Under the pieces are notes generated by a model that was not told where the DNA came from, did not search any database, and worked only from the letters and a program-made list of their open reading frames with translations. The translations under genes and the position numbers were made by a program. A DNA stretch of 20,000 nucleotides. Origin: Sphaeroforma sirkka (lineage: Eukaryota > Opisthokonta > Ichthyosporea > Ichthyophonida). The stretch covers positions 15,001-35,000 of the forward strand of contig LUCW03000308.1 of the NCBI GenBank assembly GCA_001586965.3, in the 5' to 3' direction. The number at the start of each line of letters is the position of its first letter. The first letter of the stretch is position 1. Below are positions 10,734 through 17,232 of this stretch, piece after piece.

Positions 10734-11871
10734 GTCTCTCTCTCTGTGTGTGTGTGTGTGCGCGCCTGTATACATATGTATATGTATAGATATACCATGA
10801 CAGATATTGTATAGCTCCATAGTGCCGACCATTTGTCTATTATTGGGCTTAATAGGTTTGACACCGTAAGCCATCCGTTGCATTTTATTAGGTACGTTCT
10901 CCATATAGTGAAGAAGATCAAACCCAACGACTTGCAAGAGGCTCTTCTACTTCTTCCGTTCAACCATAGCACCAACTTACTCCGGTATATTGAAGGTATG
11001 TTACGGATATACAATCAACATTTTCTGTATATGCAGCCGCTTTACCATGAGGTAATTTGTCGAGATTACAATAAACATTTCAAGTTTTGTATATTTTATC
11101 ATTATTATATGTATATATGTATATATGTATGTATGTATGTATGTATATATGTATATATATATATGTTTTTTTTTCACACGTTATTACTTCAAACCTAAAA
11201 TACCAGCTTGGATCACGAAATCGTGGAGTGTGGAGCTGTGCTGTCGCTGTCTGTTCTTCCTGCTGCGCGTGCATCAGAAGCAGATTGTGTCGAACCAGGT
11301 CATGGTTGACACACTGGACTCTTTGCGCATGAACACGCGTGGCAGGATATCGGAGCTAAAGGATACCATAGGCTTCAATGTTGCAGCACTGAATCACATC
11401 AAGGTATTAGTGTGATGGACTGGGATTATTGGTGTGAATGGAAATTTGGTCTGAGTTCGGTCATTGCATTTTGTGCTTGTTTCGCACACAAGCCCAGCGA
11501 GATTAATGACCACATACAAGACAACTCCGCCATGAAAGGGATAAACACGGGTCATGTTGTACTTATGTCACATTCGTGATACTATGCCACACTCCTTCGC
11601 GACCTTGGCACTGACCGAATTTATATCTGAATTCTATGATCCTTATCAGCAGCAGAATTAATGTCAACTCTCTTATGACATCTGCTATACTTGGTGGTGT
11701 GCAAACTGTACCTGGTGACGAAATCAAGTATTTAATGTATCATGACTATCGTATGTTCACTCACAGCGCAAAATGGAAGATGAGAGCACCAGTAGTTTCT
11801 TTGGCGAGCAGAGCGAGCAATTGAACAAGAATATGAAGAAAAAGCAACGGCTGGTGCGACCTACCTTCTAG
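1978..11871 (+). CDS. WDR3: WDR3/Dip2/Utp12, small-subunit processome WD40 protein, 16 exons
   Basis: Exons: 1978-2219, 3294-3442, 4080-4261, 4618-4777, 5110-5311, 5788-5974, 6613-6760, 7332-7467, 7992-8175, 8731-8916, 9372-9478, 9816-10257, 10505-10635, 10892-10995, 11207-11403, 11767-11871. All 15 introns are GT-AG and all phases match. The sum is 2862 nt, 953 residues plus TAG; animal and yeast orthologues are about 940. The start [10 protein letters not shown] aligns with the orthologue start residue for residue; a second ATG at 1984 is less favoured. Family hallmarks include [35 protein letters not shown] and [16 protein letters not shown]. In known systems Utp12 sits in the UTP-B subcomplex in the nucleolus and helps assemble the 90S pre-ribosome on U3 snoRNA and pre-18S rRNA. 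No lesion is visible, so the gene should be functional. Confidence 0.95.
2304..2386. repeat. (TA)n in WDR3 intron 1
   Basis: A nearly uninterrupted TA tract of about 80 bases starts about 85 bases after the intron 1 donor. Confidence 0.95.
2468..2719. repeat. Compound (TA)n/(TG)n/(TATG)n block in WDR3 intron 1
   Basis: Several TA tracts are separated by TGTGTG, by four to five TATG units (about 2621-2640) and by unique spacers. With the preceding array it makes most of the 1074-nt first intron. Confidence 0.9.
2901..2945. repeat. 23-bp tandem duplication in WDR3 intron 1
   Basis: The unit beginning TTGTGCCTGTGAACGTATC occurs twice in direct order with a 23-base period and one A/G difference. 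Confidence 0.85.
3636..3708. repeat. (TA)n in WDR3 intron 2
   Basis: A pure TA tract of about 73 bases. Confidence 0.95.
3954..4079. repeat. Degenerate triplicated 3' end of WDR3 intron 2
   Basis: Three diverged copies of a unit of about 47 bases (near 3954, 4002 and 4049) share TTAAC, then a TATTTTA core, then a CTTACAT- or CTTCACC-like end. The last copy ends in the CCAG acceptor used for exon 3. The first copy ends in its own ATGCAG (about 3989), a potential cryptic acceptor. Confidence 0.6.
4778..4888. repeat. TG/GGTG/TA-rich low-complexity run in WDR3 intron 4
   Basis: Just after the GTAAGT donor the intron passes through a short TA tract, (TG)n, G-rich GGGTGTGGGGTG and (GGGT)n units, then another TA tract. 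Confidence 0.85.
4952..5097. repeat. 72-74 bp tandem duplication at the 3' end of WDR3 intron 4
   Basis: Copy one is 4952-5023 and copy two 5024-5097. They differ by a 2-base insertion and a few substitutions and carry the same run ACATGAAGCTATCCTACCTC. The acceptor of exon 5 follows directly after copy two. Confidence 0.9.
5369..5394. repeat. (TA)n in WDR3 intron 5
   Basis: A short TA tract, followed by TACATATGAATATATATG. Confidence 0.85.
5621..5740. repeat. TA tract plus ATGTATGGATG minisatellite in WDR3 intron 5
   Basis: Two TA tracts lead into about 75 bases of ATGTATG units with single-base variants (GGATG, GAATG) arranged as a higher-order repeat of 8 and 12 bases. Confidence 0.85.
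6089..6177 (+). pseudogene. Partial copy of WDR3 exon 6 3' end plus splice donor, inside intron 6
   Basis: This stretch matches 5901-5986, which covers the last 74 bases of exon 6 and the start of intron 6. Exon 6 reads [14 protein letters not shown] then GTGTGT; the copy reads [14 protein letters not shown] then GTGTGT in an open frame. The copies are about 190 bases apart in direct order. The duplicate has diverged at several sites but keeps both the coding frame and the donor. It has no obvious acceptor of its own apart from TAG at 6088-6090 or ATAG-like sites, so I treat it as a relic or, less likely, a rare alternative exon. Confidence 0.7.
6490..6540. repeat. CTCTCT run plus (TA)n in WDR3 intron 6
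   Basis: (TC)n from about 6466 runs straight into two TA tracts separated by one TACA step. The acceptor of exon 7 follows about 70 bases later. Confidence 0.9.
7490..7660. repeat. (TA)n-(CA)n-(TATG)n block in WDR3 intron 8
   Basis: A TA tract of about 60 bases (7492-7551) is followed by CACACA, a mixed TA/TG zone and then TATG units (about 7615-7655). Confidence 0.9.
8256..8465. repeat. (TG)n, (TA)n and (TATG)n block in WDR3 intron 9
   Basis: TGTGTC repeats, a TA tract (about 8298-8328), five TATG units (8330-8353), a second TA zone, then TG/TC repeats up to about 8465. Confidence 0.9.
9021..9100. repeat. TTATA/TATTA repeat in WDR3 intron 10
   Basis: A run of ATTATATTAT-type units, a different composition from the TA tracts elsewhere. 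It ends in TATACAG, a possible cryptic acceptor; the acceptor used (ACAG, 9368-9371) is about 270 bases further on. Confidence 0.8.
9537..9632. repeat. (TA)n-(TATG)n-(TA)n block in WDR3 intron 11
   Basis: A TA tract, five TATG units (about 9565-9587), then a second TA tract. Confidence 0.9.
10701..10770. repeat. (TA)n-(TC)n-(TG)n block in WDR3 intron 13
   Basis: A TA tract of about 32 bases is followed by CTCTCTCTCT and GTGTGTGTGTGTG. Confidence 0.9.
11107..11164. repeat. (TATG)n/(TA)n block in WDR3 intron 14
   Basis: TATA and TATG units, then a T-run that serves as the polypyrimidine tract of the exon 15 acceptor. Confidence 0.85.
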
Positions 11872-11883
11872 AATATAGTAGAC

Positions 11884-11889
11884 ATTAAA
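11884..11889 (+). terminator. Possible polyadenylation signal of WDR3
   Basis: ATTAAA lies 12 bases after the WDR3 stop. This is very close to the stop, so the 3'UTR would be only tens of bases. No other AATAAA is obvious before the next feature. Weak evidence. Confidence 0.25.
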
Positions 11890-12005
11890 ATCATTAGAAA
11901 CTATTTTTTTTATATCAGGAGCTAGAGGAGGGCTGTCACACTAACACTGTGTGCGATGTACACAGCCGGCCACTATATCACACCATGGCCCATTCACCAT
12001 TGAAT

Positions 12006-12085
12006 TGTGAGTTTACTTAAATCGTTCATCATTGATATGTGAGTTCAATTTGTTCGTACATCATTGATATGAGAGTTTAATTTAG
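12006..12085. repeat. 32-bp tandem repeat between WDR3 and the minus-strand pseudogene
   Basis: TGTGAGTTTA/TGTGAGTTCA/TGAGAGTTTA starts at 12006, 12038 and 12070, giving two and a half copies with CATCATTGATA conserved. It fills most of the 231-bp gap between the two convergent genes. Confidence 0.8.
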
Positions 12086-12102
12086 TGCGGGAGCATCCAG
12101 AA

Positions 12103-13046
12103 CTAATTAGCGATCGGGTGCCCTCCGGCGTGGACTTTGAATGATGCATCTCCAAATACTTGTGAAGGAATACATGTATTAAAGGGGATGGAATCATATA
12201 CCCTACTGCCGTTTTCGACGATAATTTTGTATTCCTTCGTCTGTGATATATCTAGACGGGTATCCAGATGCCTTAACACAACCCTCCGCGGTGTGGTCGA
12301 TCATGCAGTACAGGCTATACATAGCGTTGTCATCTGGCGTACCCCTTGTTCACAGTTGATCACCTTCTCCCGGGTGCGTGTGGGTAATGATGACTGGTCC
12401 AGAACAATCGGAGGTGGCGTACATTGTGTTGGTTGATAATTCTGAGAGTCTCGTGTAGTCTACCTGAGCATCTTCTAGAGATATGTCAGGGATATCGTAA
12501 TAGGCGTGGCTAGACACTAGTAGTTCATCATCTGTAACTACCTCACCGCCCCGGAAAACTCGGAGGTACACTCCCTCTCCAAATACCTGTGTGGGAAAGC
12601 ATTCGCCGTACAGATGGAAATCGTACTCTCTGTCCCCGTTACCACCGGTTTCAAATAACTGAATACCTTCTCTGAATACCTTCTTCTGTCATGTAGCTAG
12701 ACAACACATTCACTTCGGTACATTTTTCGAAATCGGGTTGTGCGAAACAGCGAAGATTCTCGAGCGGATCGTCATCCAAGGGATCACGACTACTGATCGT
12801 AAAACTTTCGGCGGCGACCGTCTGGGACACCACTGCAAGCTCAGTGCAATCCTCATTGAGATATTAGGATAGTGTTTGAGTTCCGGTTAGTAAACTTAGA
12901 TCAGCCTTCGCTTACTCTAGGGTATTGGTAGCTAGGGCGTACGGGTCAGCTGCTTCCAGGCCATCTGGGTTATGCTTCGTCATAAAGCCAGCGACTATAC
13001 CCCCCACTGTACACCTCGCAGCGATAAAACTGAATGAATTCACCAT
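12103..13046 (-). pseudogene. Decayed gene for a secreted two-domain Cys-containing protein (copy A)
   Basis: I do not recognise the family. Read from ATG at 13046, it matches the plus-strand copy at 17233-18151 along its length: hydrophobic start MVNSFSFIAA (signal-like), PYALATNTLE, DPLDDDPLENLRCFAQ, YGECFPTQVFGEGVYLRVF, SSHAYYDIP, THPGEGDQL, AEGCVKASG and a C-terminal HAGGHPI. The product would be about 310 residues with two related domains, each with four Cys. Breaks: stops at 12912-12914, 12864-12866 and 12350-12352; a 13-bp tandem duplication (12659-12684) shifting frame; and one extra base in a T-run near 12225. Five lesions make a functional product very unlikely. It runs convergent with WDR3. 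No intron signals explain the breaks. Confidence 0.8.
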
Positions 13047-13112
13047 AATTAACGTGATAATAGTTCAATTGTATGATAAGTGCCGAATGGCCATTCAGAG
13101 TTTTGATAGTTG

Positions 13113-13120
13113 CCTTTATA
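13113..13120 (-). promoter_or_regulatory. TATA box of pseudogene copy A
   Basis: TATAAAGG on the minus strand, 67 bases upstream of the ATG. The plus-strand paralogue has TATAAATA at a similar distance (68 bases), which supports both as remains of the family's core promoter. Confidence 0.5.
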
Positions 13121-13746
13121 GGCTGTTGTCATATCCTGTGGGTTTACAAGTACAACTGAGGAATTAAGCCGCCAGTGCGAAATAGAACTTGGTGATAATC
13201 GGGGAACCCCGGATTCCAGCTCGTGCATTATAATATGTAGAGTAGATCAGTAAAATAGGCGGAAGTGATTTGAAAGTGCTGTTCATCATCACTTTCTTGG
13301 CGGATGGTCCTAGTTCATTTGGAACTATTTTTGTTTTGTATATTTTCTCTATGAATTTATGTATGTATGTAGTACATATAGTACATATGCATATCTTTAT
13401 TTGTGTAGATATCAAATATTGTCGAGTATCAAGTATTGTCAACCAATGACCAGAATACGAATATCATTATATCACAAGCATCAAGTTGTCAAGTTTGAAG
13501 TTGAAGTATTTATTTACAATTTTACACACATACGTATCAACATTCGACCACCAACGTTTAAATATTAACCAATGAAACGATGTAATCAGCTTCTATATCA
13601 GATACATCGTAAATTGCGAAACTATATCTCATATCGTTGGTTAATCTTTGAACTCTGAGCAAATTGATATGCAAATAAAAATAGATTATGCACAATAATT
13701 TTTTTGTTTTGCTTTTGAAAAAAAAAACAGAACAAAATTGTTCTTT
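13121..13746. other. AT-rich spacer between pseudogene A and the TIR element
   Basis: No convincing gene is seen. A minus-strand open frame near 13164-13442 has no recognisable motif and biased composition. There is a small GGGG/CCCC palindrome near 13199-13215 and a weak inverted repeat around 13566-13645 (TTAACCAA against TTGGTTAA). The A-run at 13718-13727 precedes the element. Confidence 0.4.
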
Positions 13747-13750
13747 ATAT
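13747..13750. repeat. ATAT target-site duplication, left
   Basis: ATAT lies directly before the left terminal repeat and again directly after the right one (16232-16235), as expected from a 4-bp staggered insertion. In TA-rich DNA this could arise by chance, and a 2-bp TA duplication is also compatible. Confidence 0.5.
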
Positions 13751-13781
13751 CACCAGTCCCACAAATAGTGACGAGTCGTCA
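13751..13781 (+). repeat. Left terminal inverted repeat
   Basis: Starts CACCAGTCCCACAAATAG and ends with the palindrome TGACGAGTCGTCA at 13769-13781. It pairs with 16198-16231. Confidence 0.75.
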
Positions 13782-13820
13782 TCATTTTCAAACTCTGGCC
13801 CAGATTTGTTTTCAAAACGG

Positions 13821-13833
13821 TGACGAGTCGCCA
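13821..13833. promoter_or_regulatory. Left inner palindrome, probable transposase-binding site
   Basis: TGACGAGTCGCCA, one base from the terminal palindrome and 52 bases inside it. Repeated subterminal palindromes at both ends are typical of transposase-binding sites; the binding role is inference. Confidence 0.5.
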
Positions 13834-14043
13834 CTATTCTCAACGTGCATAAGTTAACTCCTATTTCCCCCCTGAAGTATTCATTTAGGCCGGCGGAGTT
13901 TATCGGAATGGATGCAGCGTTAAATTTCCGTCCAAAACCATACGTGACACGGTTATATTTCACAAAATTTGTCAAGGCAACACATAAACAAAAATTGAAC
14001 AGCTAACAGCTAACTCAAACACGTATACACAGGGTATTCTATT

Positions 14044-14682
14044 ATGGTTAGGGGACATTTCGGGTTACCAAACCCCAACCATATCTCATACATACATCCA
14101 CAGCACCAAAGGCGTGAAGGAGAATTCCATCCTATCAACGAGTATCACATGCAACACACATTCTACAGTGACTACAACACGAGCATGCATCACAATGGAC
14201 ACATTGATGCTCACAGAGACAATGCTAATCGTTACCGCCCCTATACATATCTACCGACAGTGCCTCCTGTCTATCATAGAGAGTATTCACAGAATAACAT
14301 CGAGCCATTACAGTCGGAATCAGCAGTACACGTTAGCACTGATTTGGGAGATCTCGACCTTTCGATGGAGGATGCATCAGCTATCTGTAAAGTATGTTCT
14401 AAAGCAACAGATATTGATGAACGGTGTGGTTTTTGCAGGGGTATTGTATGTTTGACATGCAGTGATGTCAATCGGTTCTCAAATGTTCGTTGTTGTCATA
14501 TGTACACACGATGTGTGTCATGCCTTCAAGGTAAGAACAGTGAACATAAGTGCGATTCGTGCAATCTAAGCGTGCATCCATTTGAGTCATGTTCTGTCAA
14601 ATTTGACGACTCGGAGGGTTATGGAGCTACTGCTACTTGTTCTGCATGCGCTGCTAACATAGCAGAAAAAAACACAAGATAA
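14044..14682 (+). CDS. Cys-rich zinc-binding-like protein of the element (ORF1)
   Basis: 212 residues, no intron. The first 110 residues are rich in His, Tyr and Asn. Residues 115-202 hold fifteen Cys in C-x2-C pairs (115/118, 128/131, 136/139, 157/160, 170/173, 199/202) plus C150, C151 and C183, and a CDSC-x4-H-x4-C block (170-183). This looks like cross-brace zinc binding of the FYVE, PHD or B-box sort, but I cannot assign a family. The frame ends just after a run of seven A (14666-14672). In the +1 frame coding continues as a Lys/Thr-rich linker into ORF2, so ORF1 may be the N-terminus of a longer protein broken by an indel in the A-run. It starts at the first ATG of the open frame, about 290 bases inside the left end. 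Confidence 0.6.
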   Translation: MVRGHFGLPNPNHISYIHPQHQRREGEFHPINEYHMQHTFYSDYNTSMHHNGHIDAHRDNANRYRPYTYLPTVPPVYHREYSQNNIEPLQSESAVHVSTDLGDLDLSMEDASAICKVCSKATDIDERCGFCRGIVCLTCSDVNRFSNVRCCHMYTRCVSCLQGKNSEHKCDSCNLSVHPFESCSVKFDDSEGYGATATCSACAANIAEKNTR

Positions 14683-14683
14683 G

Positions 14684-14878
14684 CACATTTCCAATACCAC
14701 ATCAATAGTACATACACATGCATCAAGCGATGCAACACAGATTAGCAACGAGATGTCTAAAGCTAGTTCTACTAAAATAGCACCCAAAACTAAGACTACA
14801 ACTAAGGCTACAAATACAACTAAGACTAGGGCTACAAATAGTACGAAGACTAACGATAAGTTGGGTACTGTGAAGTAA
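14684..14878 (+). pseudogene. Lys/Thr-rich linker frame between ORF1 and ORF2
   Basis: In the +1 frame relative to ORF1, about 64 codons are open and strongly biased (motifs KTKTTTKATNTTK and TRATNSTKTN). They end at TAA 14876-14878, which is in the same frame as the ORF2 start at 14891. Composition and frame suggest this once joined ORF1 to ORF2, with one frameshift and one stop now in between. Thr/Lys-rich linkers are common between domains, so this is a bridge and not a domain of its own. Confidence 0.45.
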
Positions 14879-14890
14879 AGAGGGAAGGGA

Positions 14891-15790
14891 TTGATTATGC
14901 CTGACCCCAAAGTTCGAACTGAAAAGCAACAGATGCGCATAGAGAAGGAGACAGATAGTTACGAGAACGAACTAAAGGAATGGATTGTAGATAAGCAACC
15001 TAAGGTGAAGATAGTATATGAAGATCAATTCGTATCTACACACATGGGACACAGATCCCAATTGCATGCAAATAGTGTTAAGCAACGAATAGATGCCATG
15101 GGTTTAGCAAAGAATGCAGAAGGTCGTGTAGACGGCGCTAGCGTGTTCTTGATGCTGGCAGAGGATATAATGTCAAAGATGATGGCATGGTTAAACTTGT
15201 CTATTAGATTAGCACGGCCAGAGGTAACTAATGATCCTGAAAGATTAACTAATGTAGAAGACTGGGAATCACAAGCCTTTCTAGCACAAAATTTTGTGTA
15301 CGGGCTTTTGGGATGCTCCAAGATATTACCCCTGACAAAGTTCGTCGAACATGCACGCTCTAGTCTAATAAGTAAGGCTTTTATGTCGCGTTCACGAGAT
15401 CAAGATGGTATTTTAGCAATGCAACGGCTTATACAGGAGCAGGGAGCAGCCATCGTGTCAAGAATGAATATTAGACAGCCGGCTATACCGATTAGTCCTG
15501 CAGAAGTTAAAGAACGTGTTGCAAGTTTGAAGAAGTATAGAACTAGCCAAGCTTTTTGTCGTGACGTACGCCTAAATGCAATGCGGACAGATGACGGGGA
15601 ACATCTCGTGGGGTTGGTTGGCGTCGAAGGTGAAGCAGTTTCCAGGATGAATGGAATAGTATCTCCAGATGCTTATAGAAGATGTATTGTATGGGGTGCA
15701 AAATCACACTGCACAGATGTGCACGCGTTGCCAAGTTCGTCTGTGCATGCGTTGCCAAGTTCGTCTGTGCATGCGAGCAATGGTGGGTAA
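14891..15790 (+). CDS. Unrecognised helical protein of the element (ORF2), C-terminus frameshifted
   Basis: 299 residues, intron-free. It begins with a charged Lys/Glu-rich region (about residues 1-40), then mostly amphipathic helices (DGASVFLMLAEDIMSKMMAW, FLAQNFVYGLLGC). Near the end comes IVSPDAYRRCIVWGAKSHC. After this the frame turns into a low-quality SSSVHALPSSSVHA repeat, while the next frame carries the expected Cys-rich tail. This shows a frameshift near 15710. No DDE, HUH, tyrosine recombinase or reverse transcriptase motif is visible. It could be a very diverged transposase or captured cargo. Upstream the same frame is blocked by TAA at 14876. Confidence 0.55.
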   Translation: MIMPDPKVRTEKQQMRIEKETDSYENELKEWIVDKQPKVKIVYEDQFVSTHMGHRSQLHANSVKQRIDAMGLAKNAEGRVDGASVFLMLAEDIMSKMMAWLNLSIRLARPEVTNDPERLTNVEDWESQAFLAQNFVYGLLGCSKILPLTKFVEHARSSLISKAFMSRSRDQDGILAMQRLIQEQGAAIVSRMNIRQPAIPISPAEVKERVASLKKYRTSQAFCRDVRLNAMRTDDGEHLVGLVGVEGEAVSRMNGIVSPDAYRRCIVWGAKSHCTDVHALPSSSVHALPSSSVHASNGG

Positions 15791-15840
15791 ACGCAAGACA
15801 TGCTTTGAGCTATTCCACGAGCCAGGGTACAACGGCAGCT
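15669..15840 (+). pseudogene. Frame-shifted piggyBac-like C-terminal Cys-rich tail
   Basis: In this frame the codons read QMCTRCQVRLCM, a second RCQVRLCM, then GKRKTCFELFHEPGYNG. Together with RRC in the end of ORF2 this gives RRC ... C-x2-C-x4-C ... CFE-x-FH, the pattern of the Cys-rich domain ending piggyBac and PGBD transposases, which helps bind the transposon ends. The doubled RCQVRLCM comes from a 24-bp tandem duplication. Frame keeps open to 16010 but sequence after about 15840 is low complexity and hydrophobic, probably chance. Confidence 0.5.
15725..15772. repeat. 24-bp tandem duplication in the element's Cys-rich tail
   Basis: A unit starting GCGTTGCCAAGTTCGTCTG occurs twice, 15725-15748 and 15749-15772, with no difference. 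It keeps frame and adds one Cys pair to the motif. Identity suggests it is recent. Confidence 0.9.
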
Positions 15841-15856
15841 TGAAGCAGTACTATGG

Positions 15857-15862
15857 AATAAA
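15857..15862 (+). terminator. Possible polyadenylation signal of the element's genes
   Basis: AATAAA occurs about 20 bases after the recognisable Cys-rich tail, at a sensible place for the end of the transposase-like transcript. Confidence 0.35.
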
Positions 15863-16091
15863 TTATATAGGCAAAATGTTTTTTAAAATAGAAAGTTATA
15901 ATAAAATATTTATTGAAACAAAAAGGCTGAATCCCCACGCTTGCGTTTTGGCCATTTATTTTTTATTCTTCCTAATAATAATCAGGTATAATTTTGAACT
16001 ATTAGGATAGGAATTCCTAAAAACAAAACAATATCCTGAAATGAGACACGATATTCAATAAGAATCATGACTCAATTTGTTTCCAGGAAAG

Positions 16092-16104
16092 TAACGACTC
16101 GTCA
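16092..16104. promoter_or_regulatory. Right inner palindrome, probable transposase-binding site
   Basis: TAACGACTCGTCA, one base different from the consensus, 93 bases inside the right terminal palindrome. It mirrors the left inner copy. Confidence 0.5.
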
Positions 16105-16197
16105 CTATTTTAGCGGTGCCAGAGATTTTGTACCAGAATTGGGTCAAGTTGGTTTTATTTACAATATGAGAAAATTCAGTACAAATTGGCGTAATAG

Positions 16198-16231
16198 TGA
16201 CGACTCGTCATTATTTGGCCTGGGACTGGTG
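16198..16231 (-). repeat. Right terminal inverted repeat
   Basis: Reverse complement starts CACCAGTCCCAGGCCAAATA and ends with the palindrome at 16198-16210. It matches the left end with a 3-base gap. ATAT follows at 16232-16235. Confidence 0.75.
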
Positions 16232-16235
16232 ATAT

Positions 16236-17157
16236 GACAGTGTAAAAAAACAATAACATACGTCGTAAATAAATATTATTAAAATACACTCATGAAAAAT
16301 GCGGTTGTAAATAGTAAATATTAGTAAAAATACATACACGCCGACGGCCGATGTGCATATGTTTTTTCATATTTGTTCTTTTTTTACAAAAACATCAAAT
16401 ATAGTTTTATTCTATGTGTACATAAATAAATATATACTTATTCTTAAAATTTCTTCGTATGTATGTATTTAGATTTTAGTAGCAGTTATACTTATCACTG
16501 CACTGAGTCAGTATCAATGCCGTCACTGTATAGTGTAGACTGTAAAGTGCAGACTGTAGTCTGTAGAGTGTAGACGCGGTCTCGTAGAGACGCAGAAGCT
16601 CGGCACAGCACTGTGTTTATAGTTTATTTACACTATGTACTTATTGTAGTACATTTACACAGCCATCTTGCCGATCAGGCATATTTTTTATTTCTTATCT
16701 ACTAGAGAGAGTCATGACATTCATTTTTTTGGTTAGCCATTTATATTTTACTCATGTTTGCTGCTTTGAGAATTTTACTCATATTGTGTAATGTATACTC
16801 TTGTTGGATCTACATCTTTGATTCTGATCCAGTTTGCTGATCAGTGATCACCTACATACTGATTTGTGGCATTTCTATAGTAAAATCACTGCTTGATCTA
16901 ATTTTTACACTTCATTTAATTGATTAACATTTTGTAAAATCGCTAAACATCTCAAACACAATACATTGCTTTACTGATTATATCTGCAAGCATGGCTATA
17001 TCTCGAGAGTACTAATACTGATTGTATCCGCAAGAATAGTTAATTGGTTTCATCTCGAGAGTAGAAGGTATTCAGGAAAATACATATTTCCCTTCCAAGC
17101 GACTGGAATGCTGGATAGCGCTTGTGTACCTGTCATTCGCCTCTCAGTAATTCTTGC
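16236..17157. other. AT-rich non-coding spacer
   Basis: No coding segment is seen. It holds repeated TGTAGACTGTA/TGTAGTCTGTA words around 16526-16575 and an approximate tandem duplication near 16974-17066, where ACTGAT-TAT-CGCAAG and ATCTCGAGAGTA each occur twice. The rest is long T- and A-rich runs. Confidence 0.5.
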
Positions 17158-17165
17158 TATAAATA
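17158..17165 (+). promoter_or_regulatory. TATA box of pseudogene copy B
   Basis: TATAAATA 68 bases before the ATG at 17233, matching the position of TATAAAGG in copy A. An upstream in-frame ATG at 17185 is less likely to be the start, since similarity with copy A begins at 17233. Confidence 0.5.
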
Positions 17166-17232
17166 AAAACGCGCAAAACCCGGTATGTTTATTTGGCGTT
17201 TACTGAACTTTCGAATACCAGTCTTTAAAATC

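Larger units (their letters stand above)
10505..11871 (+). other. WDR3: WDR3 exons 13-16: Utp12 C-terminal helical domain
   Basis: About residues 776-953. Exon 13 gives the helix with [11 protein letters not shown], exon 14 gives [21 protein letters not shown], and exon 15 gives [20 protein letters not shown] and [16 protein letters not shown]. These are the recognisable core of the Dip2/Utp12 domain, which in yeast pairs with the same domain of Utp13 and other UTP-B members. Exon 16 adds an acidic-then-basic tail ending [11 protein letters not shown]. Orthologues end with a similar Lys/Arg-rich tail but the residues differ. Confidence 0.88.
13751..16231. mobile_element. DNA transposon-like element with terminal inverted repeats, 2481 bp
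   Basis: Both ends begin CACCAGTCCCA when read inward. The left terminal repeat spans about 13751-13781 and the right about 16198-16231; they differ by a 3-base gap and a few substitutions. Each ends in the near-perfect palindrome TGACGAGTCGTCA. A second palindrome copy lies further in on each side (13821-13833 and 16092-16104). Inside are intron-free plus-strand frames: a Cys-rich ORF, a Lys/Thr-rich linker, a helical ORF, and a broken Cys-rich tail similar to the end of piggyBac transposases. I see no DDE catalytic motifs. The 4-bp duplication and tail suggest a piggyBac relative, but the target is ATAT and not TTAA and the ends lack the usual CCC start. It may be a damaged autonomous element of an unusual family or a non-autonomous one with cargo. 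Confidence 0.75.

Noticed and set aside
11919..12018. Possible further 3' exon after a TTTTTTTATATCAG acceptor
   Set aside because: The frame gives about 33 residues without likeness to the Utp12 end. WDR3 already has a sound terminal exon with a basic tail and stop at 11871.
13164..13442. 92-codon minus-strand open frame next to the element
   Set aside because: It lies upstream of pseudogene A's promoter, has low-complexity Ile/Tyr/Lys stretches and no family likeness.
14667..14673. A AAA AAC heptamer at the end of ORF1, a classic -1 frameshift site
   Set aside because: It is in the right register, but the -1 frame closes at a TAG after about a dozen codons. The continuing Lys/Thr-rich frame is +1, so programmed -1 shifting would not join ORF1 to ORF2.
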